NCBI GenBank assembly: GCA_013400155.1
Contig: VXBM01000758.1
Span: forward strand, 340,019 to 404,018
Source of the DNA: Helopsaltes ochotensis
Taxonomy: Eukaryota; Chordata; Aves; Passeriformes; Locustellidae
Direction: 5' to 3'
Length of the DNA stretch: 64,000 bases
The position numbers were made by a program, and so were the translations under genes. This document shows, one piece after another, positions 58,276 through 64,000 of this stretch. The notes beneath the pieces are model-generated. The model was not told the DNA's origin and did not search any database. It worked only from the letters and a program-made list of their open reading frames with translations. How positions within the stretch are numbered: the first letter of the stretch is position 1; each line of letters opens with the position of its first letter.

Positions 58276-59724
58276 GTGGTGTGTGCCAGCACTGTCCCTG
58301 TTTCCAGCTCTGCTATTCTGCAAGGAAACCTTTGGTTCAGGTTTCACGAGAAAAGAAGAAATGGCTATGTAACTGTATTAAGCCAGTTAAGTATTAACCA
58401 TCAGAAAGCAATTACTGTCCTCCTTTAACCAACTTTAAGATGGAATTGAACATCAACAGGTCATAAGGACAACATTGTTTTTTGCAAAATGGAAAGAAAA
58501 CGGTCTGGAAAAAAGCTGGGTGTGTCTAGACTTGGTATGCTGAAGTAGATTCATGTACACAGGTTTTCATTTACCTGGAAAAAATCAGGGGGAGAAGCCC
58601 CAGCACCAAAGGGAGGAGAACTGCTGCTGGTGGCTGCACAAAACGTGAGGTCTGTGGCTTTTCAGCCACTGCATTTCCATTCAGGTGAACTTTTAATGTA
58701 GTACAGCACTACTGCTGATACAGTTTAGAAAGGACTCAAGTCAAATCATTGGAAACTGTGGCATATAATCCCCCTTTCTGGTATTTCAGTAAATTCTAGA
58801 AGGTAAAGCTAATCCTATACAGTATTTTCAGCTACAAAACTGTTATTTTAAAATACTCGTCTATTGTCATGCACAGAGCAAAGCCATTTTCTGAAATGTC
58901 TGCAACTTCACAAATATGTTTTCAGTTACAATACATTAAAAGTTTTGTCAGATCAAAAAATCCTGTGCCATTGATTAGTGTTAACATTGGAGTTTTTTTC
59001 CTCATTTTTGTTAAAATTGTTGCTTCTATGAAAATGAGATCAAACCTTTCGGTACATTTCGGTACATCTGTATTTTGGATAGAAGATCAGCTGCTGCTTT
59101 TACATACCCTTGTCTCTTTCTTCAGAGTGAAAACCATTAGAGCAAGAATTCACCTTGACATGCACCTCTATTTTCTTCACAACAGAGTTGTTTAAAAATT
59201 TAAAATGGCAATAATTGGTGAACCACAACAGTAAGTGAAATCGATAATGAAAACAGCTTTGTTAGCTTTCTATAACTGCTCCTTTATATGTTCTGTAAAC
59301 TTGTTACTCTTTCTTTCAGGTTCTAGAAGGATGTTTAACATTGGGAGTGGGAGGGAACACAGCTTATCATCCTGAACTAGGTGCCTGAGTTAAGAAGTGT
59401 TTCTGTTTTGATCATGGAAGTGATTCTGGTTTCCATTCTCTATAGAGAGACTGAAATTACATTAGACTCATAGTTCCATTACCGAGAGTTGGGCAGTGGG
59501 AATATATAACACTTTTAAACCTGCCTAAACAACCATGAGGATGACAAAGAGACTCATTAAAGTTCCATACATCTTACAGCCCATTAAAATTTCTGGGCAC
59601 CCAACAGTCTTGTTCAATTGTGCATATACATGTTTACAGAAGATGAGAGCCATAAAAAATAGAAAGCAGAGATTTAGTGTCTGCAGTAGTTTAAAATGGA
59701 AGGTATGACCCTGGGCTGTAAATT
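58276..59724. other. non-coding stretch, nothing recognised
   Basis: A small GC-richer patch lies at 58580-58690. A 108-codon plus frame (58869-59195) has no domain I know. Confidence 0.6.
59047..59066 (+). repeat. 10-bp perfect tandem duplication
   Basis: TTTCGGTACA twice, head to tail. Confidence 0.9.
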
Positions 59725-59744
59725 TATATATATATATATATATA
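59725..59744. repeat. (TA)n microsatellite
   Basis: Ten TA units without interruption. Confidence 0.95.
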
Positions 59745-62700
59745 AAAGAGAAGATTTGACTACAGATATATAGAAATCTATGTGATATTTATGTTCAAGC
59801 ATACCCAAAAAAGTTTTTCAATGAAACAGTAATCTCAGTGTTCCCAATCCAAGCTTTTATGCTGAATCTGCTCTCCAAAGACTGCAAGTATATTATGGAA
59901 TGTTTGCTTCATCACCTTGTCTAATAATTAAAACTAATTTAAGAATTCATAAGTTCTGAAGACCTCATAGACTGTCAATAATACATCTGAGACTTGCCTT
60001 AATAATATCTAACTAATGCAATAACTGCATTTACTCCTTTACTGCTTGTGTGGTCAGGAACAGATTTAATTATAAAAGCAAAAGTCTACAGATTTTAGCA
60101 AATTGCTAGTTTTATTCATTAAAGAAAACAGAAAATACAATGTAAGCCAATCCCTCCTGAAATCCCAAATTCCTAGTTTTTAAAAGTTATAATAAATACA
60201 GTGTTTAGTATACATCCATATGTACCATCGAAATTGATGTGGACAGCAAGAGAACTTGTGTTGTGCACCTTGCCTCTACGATATACATTTTTAATGGTTT
60301 TACTTTAGACTGTTTTATTCTAGTTTCAGACTGAGCAAAAAATCAGGACTGGAGATTTGGATTTGATTTCATGCAAAAGAAGCCAAATTCTTCATTCCAA
60401 GAACATCCAAAGACGCAAATCAAAGTACAGAAAGTGGGGAAAATAAAGCCAATGACTTAATAATGTAACATTTATTGCTGCTTTAGCACTACTTTAAAAT
60501 GAGATGTCCTCACAGATTTATTTCATTTAGCTTTGGTATCCATTTAATGAAAGGGGAATTTTCTATTCAATTAAAGTATGCAGCATTGTATACTTTGTAA
60601 ACAGCTCTTGGCCATTTCCACCTCCTTGAATGCTACCTTATCAGAGCAAAGGCTCAAAGCCACAACACCAAAGTCAGCTTCATCTACTTCAAGAATATAT
60701 GATCCACAAGCTATAAATCTGTGGTGTCTGAAGAGTTGCAAATTTGAAGAGAAAAACTTTGGAACCATCTTGAAAAAAAAAAAAAAGTTGAATTTTATTT
60801 GTAAGTCAGAATCTAAGCATCAATTAGTTAAACACAGGAGTAAAGGAAGACTATATTTAAAGACTAATTCTTCTTTTACAGGTTAAGGAAAGTTTTAAAT
60901 TTCTTATAACAGTTACTAAAACCATTTGCCTATTTTCAAATCTACATATCAAAAAAACTCCTTATATGTTCATCTTCCCCTGAAAAGGTCACTAAATTTT
61001 CTGAAATAGTTTCTCCTAGTCAAACATGTGCCCCAACTCCTGGAGCACACTCCCAAGATGTCCCAGCCTCCCCAAGGTGCCCTGAAACAGTGTGCACATG
61101 TTCTTGCAATTGGAAAGAGTAATTTGATGTTCCCCCTTTTATTCTATTGCAAATAAGGATCCGACTCCCAATATTCTTTTAAATGAAAGGTCTACTGGCT
61201 GAACAAAATCACATAAAATATCTGGTTTAGTACGACAGAAGCAAGGGAAAGTCCGAACATTTAGTGAATCATTTCACTTTTTCTGCATCAAAAGTCATAT
61301 CAAAGACTGAGGAAAATGTTTATGCTTTCGTATTACTATTTCTACAGACATAGGATATGATAATTTAAGCACTTTTAGCTTGTGTGAATTTATTTGGGTA
61401 AAGAGAGAACACCACAACTTCCTATTTATAACACTCTGCTGAACAGACAGAACCTGTTGGTGGCATTGAGAAAGACAGATCTTTCCAAAGGAAATAGTAA
61501 GGTCCTGATTCTTCTCCATGCCCAGGAAACTTGGACTGGTGTGTAATTCTATATCAGTTGCAAAGATAAAGAACTGAGACCAGGTTTTTTTGTTTGACCA
61601 TGAACATTTCAATTGCTTACTGGTCAGAATATCATTTGGGGCAAGTGATATAGAGAAAAGAAGTGACTGACTGTAATCACTTCCACAATGCCACAAAACT
61701 GCAACTCACAGAGACAGGAGACTTTCTAATGAAAACACCCAGAAACTACAGAGGCCTCAGTGACTTAAAAGCCTTGACATGGTATATTTAGGACCTCTGT
61801 AATGAAGTCATGCTCAGAAAAACCTCTAAAATGAAAATTCTAGACATAGACAAATTCGCCATCCTGTAGTGCAGCTGTGTGGACTCCCACAGCCCATGCT
61901 CTGAGCTGGAAGATCTTCCTCCCAGCCCAAGAAGCTGACACTGAAACCAAAACACTGAAAGATCTGAATGCATTTCTAGTGCCCACAGATCTTGGAAAAC
62001 CCTGACATGCATCTCCTCTTGGCATTTTAGCCTTACAGCTGATTCCCTGCTCTATCCTTCCTCTTTCATCTTCGTCTGTGGCAAAAAAGTACAATCAGGA
62101 ATCAGGTATTTTCATTACCAATTTTCCCTTTCAGAGCTATGACACTCAGTCCAAATGTTCAAGCAAAGCAGAAAAGGCAGCATGAAACTACTTCTGCCCA
62201 ATTAATTAAAATATTACACATTTTTTAATGTAAAATAGTGTGGATTTTGTAAAAGAAATAGATTGCATACATATTGCTTTCTATAGCTTTGGAGTACAGT
62301 ATATTAAGACTGCAAAATTAAGCACCCGGTTTGTTCACTTCTGTTTTCCAGGTGAACATACTAATACTACATACAAATAAGATGTAATAAATATACAAGG
62401 CCAGTATAAAGTTAGTGCACACAGTAAAATATACATAAAAAACATTTTCCTTGAAAGTTACACATTTCAGTTTCTAGTAATCTGAAACTGCAACACCAAC
62501 TTCTTCAAGAATATAAATACATCATTCATATACATACATGCATCCTCTAATAATATTGGTTTCCTGTTATTCAGCCAATTTTCCTGGCAGAAGACTCCTA
62601 TATGCGACTCATAGTTAATGGATAAAAAAGCACTAAATACTAGTCTGTGTGATAGTCAGATTATAGCTAGGGTGAAATTAACATATATTAATGTCAGAAT

Positions 62701-64000
62701 AAAATGTAACAAATTACCAACCCCAAATTTCATTTTCACACAGTGCTGAATCAATATTTTTGCTGGTTATTATTTATCTTCTATACAAGATATTCTAATC
62801 CTACATTAGATTGCACTTTAAAGAGGGAGAAAAGACACATGGAATTTCATCATGAAGAACCACACACAGATTTGAAAGATGTTAAGCAGATACAATTATG
62901 AAAGTTTTCTGATTTTATGGTGAAAAATTCTAATAAAAATCTAACCACACAGAAAGTTTCTATGAAATAAATGAAAAAATTCTAGTGCCATCTCAAGGCT
63001 ACTCAAGTATTATTATTTCCAGAAAAATAAATAAAAATATATTTTATTTGGCCTGAAAATGCATTCATTGTAATCTTTACAATCAGATATTATTTTATTG
63101 CTTTTTGAAGGGTCATTACTCTCTGACATGTCTTTTGTACAAGTACTTAACTTCCTTGTGCAAGACAGCTATCTGACATATCTTTTGGATGCATTAATAG
63201 CTTCTTTAGTCTCCTACTGTTTCCTTCATTTTGTCCAAGACCTTATCCAGAAATGCAACTTTGATTAGCTTGATTTTGTGATATTTTTAATATGTTATTA
63301 TATGAAAAGAGTAGTTTTTCTTAGTTTGTATAACTTAAAAGCTCCAAACTCATGGCATATATATATTACTTTCTGACAAAAAGACTTCTGAAGAGTTAAG
63401 TCTACAGTAAGTATTCATGACCACACACTATATTTTCATTGCTCTGTTCAATACCCACAGAAACTGACTTATAAGCAGGAAATGTGCAGAAAGACAATTT
63501 TTTGGTACTTATCTCTCAAGTACACACCTATCTGGGATAGTTTTAAAAGTTGATTGCTACAAAGGCTATTCCTGCCTTTAAACTCAATCACCTTTTGGGC
63601 TACCAGCAATTGATATGCAATCTAGTGATCCTGTTGCATTCCAGTCAGTGGAATTATTAGTAGTAACTTGAAGTGGAAATGCATCGAATCTGGAATAAAC
63701 GTGCTGTAGAAACAGATTTTACATGCACTATTGAAACTTATGGAATGTTTTACCCTCACACAATCACTAATGGAGAAGTTTAAAGAACATTACAATCCAG
63801 TGATTTGCACTGCAATATTTAGAAAAATGTTGCGGAGAGGTAAAAAAACCAAACAGTTATTTTATTTATTGAAGGCACAAAACAGAAAAATCCTCCATCA
63901 CCTCCCTCTTTTTTGAACGTTGTACTCTGTTCTATACCTAATAAAAAATATTTCTTTTAAGATTTCAATCAAGACATTCACTATTTCAGTTCTTATATGT
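59745..64000. other. long AT-rich non-coding stretch, no gene seen
   Basis: No transposon recognised. The 133-codon minus frame at 61295-61696 and the 84-codon minus frame at 61840-62094 lack known domains. The latter lies in a GC-richer patch and begins near a plausible minus-strand splice acceptor (TTTTTTGCCACAG, exon side from 62075 downwards), but no matching donor was found. Confidence 0.55.

Noticed and set aside
61295..61696. 133-codon minus-strand frame as a gene
   Set aside because: No domain, no splice context, and the length is within what AT-rich DNA can yield by chance.
1..64000. CRISPR arrays, operons, tRNA or rRNA genes
   Set aside because: No regularly spaced direct repeats with unique spacers, no tRNA cloverleaf or rRNA segments were seen, and the sequence is vertebrate in character.

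Overview
This window looks like vertebrate, and specifically bird, nuclear DNA. It is AT-rich. It carries 5'-truncated CR1 LINE fragments, some ending in the degenerate ATTCTATG-type octamers of avian CR1, and a solo LTR of a type I recognise as an avian ERV-L-like family. No bacterial-style gene organisation is present. I could not identify one host protein-coding exon, tRNA, rRNA or known small RNA. The many 60-160 codon open frames lack family resemblance, codon-level consistency and splice context, and several are translations of transposons, homopolymers or the assembly gap. The window reads as a gene desert or the inside of a very large intron.

Layout. 0-6 kb: a poly(A) run at the edge, a CR1 3' tail (about 3335-3513), a longer CR1 reverse-transcriptase C-terminal fragment (4509-5355) and a (TG)n microsatellite. 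6-11 kb: a 77-base poly(T) next to a minus-strand AATAAA signal (possible retrocopy tail), a MIR-like relic at 9755, a 102-base poly(A), and an old minus-strand CR1 tail at 10436. 11-20 kb: mostly featureless, with a GC-richer block at 13.8-14.06 kb and a strong 21-bp hairpin at 15.3 kb. 20-26 kb: a 645-base N gap inside a poly(A), a 70-bp repeat present twice 2.3 kb apart, a 41-bp tandem duplication containing a lone N, and a double hairpin at 25.4 kb. 26-33 kb: nothing identifiable. 33.1-33.65 kb: the solo LTR. 36-46 kb: two possible LTR pieces, a second MIR-like relic (40.86 kb), microsatellites, and two CR1 fragments in opposite orientation (43.4-43.9 kb). 46-64 kb: a small minisatellite, an imperfect GC-rich stem-loop (50.6 kb), a CR1 endonuclease-domain fragment beside a CCAAAA-type array (51.1-51.55 kb), a GC-rich block at 55.3 kb, another old CR1 tail (58.17 kb), then nothing identifiable to the end.

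No genes here can be said to work together, and I found no sign of a new biological system. The more interesting material is structural: long mononucleotide tracts, snap-back palindromes, repeated short tandem duplications and very old interspersed repeats. Repeat family calls rest on remembered consensus features, not a database search, so boundaries are approximate.
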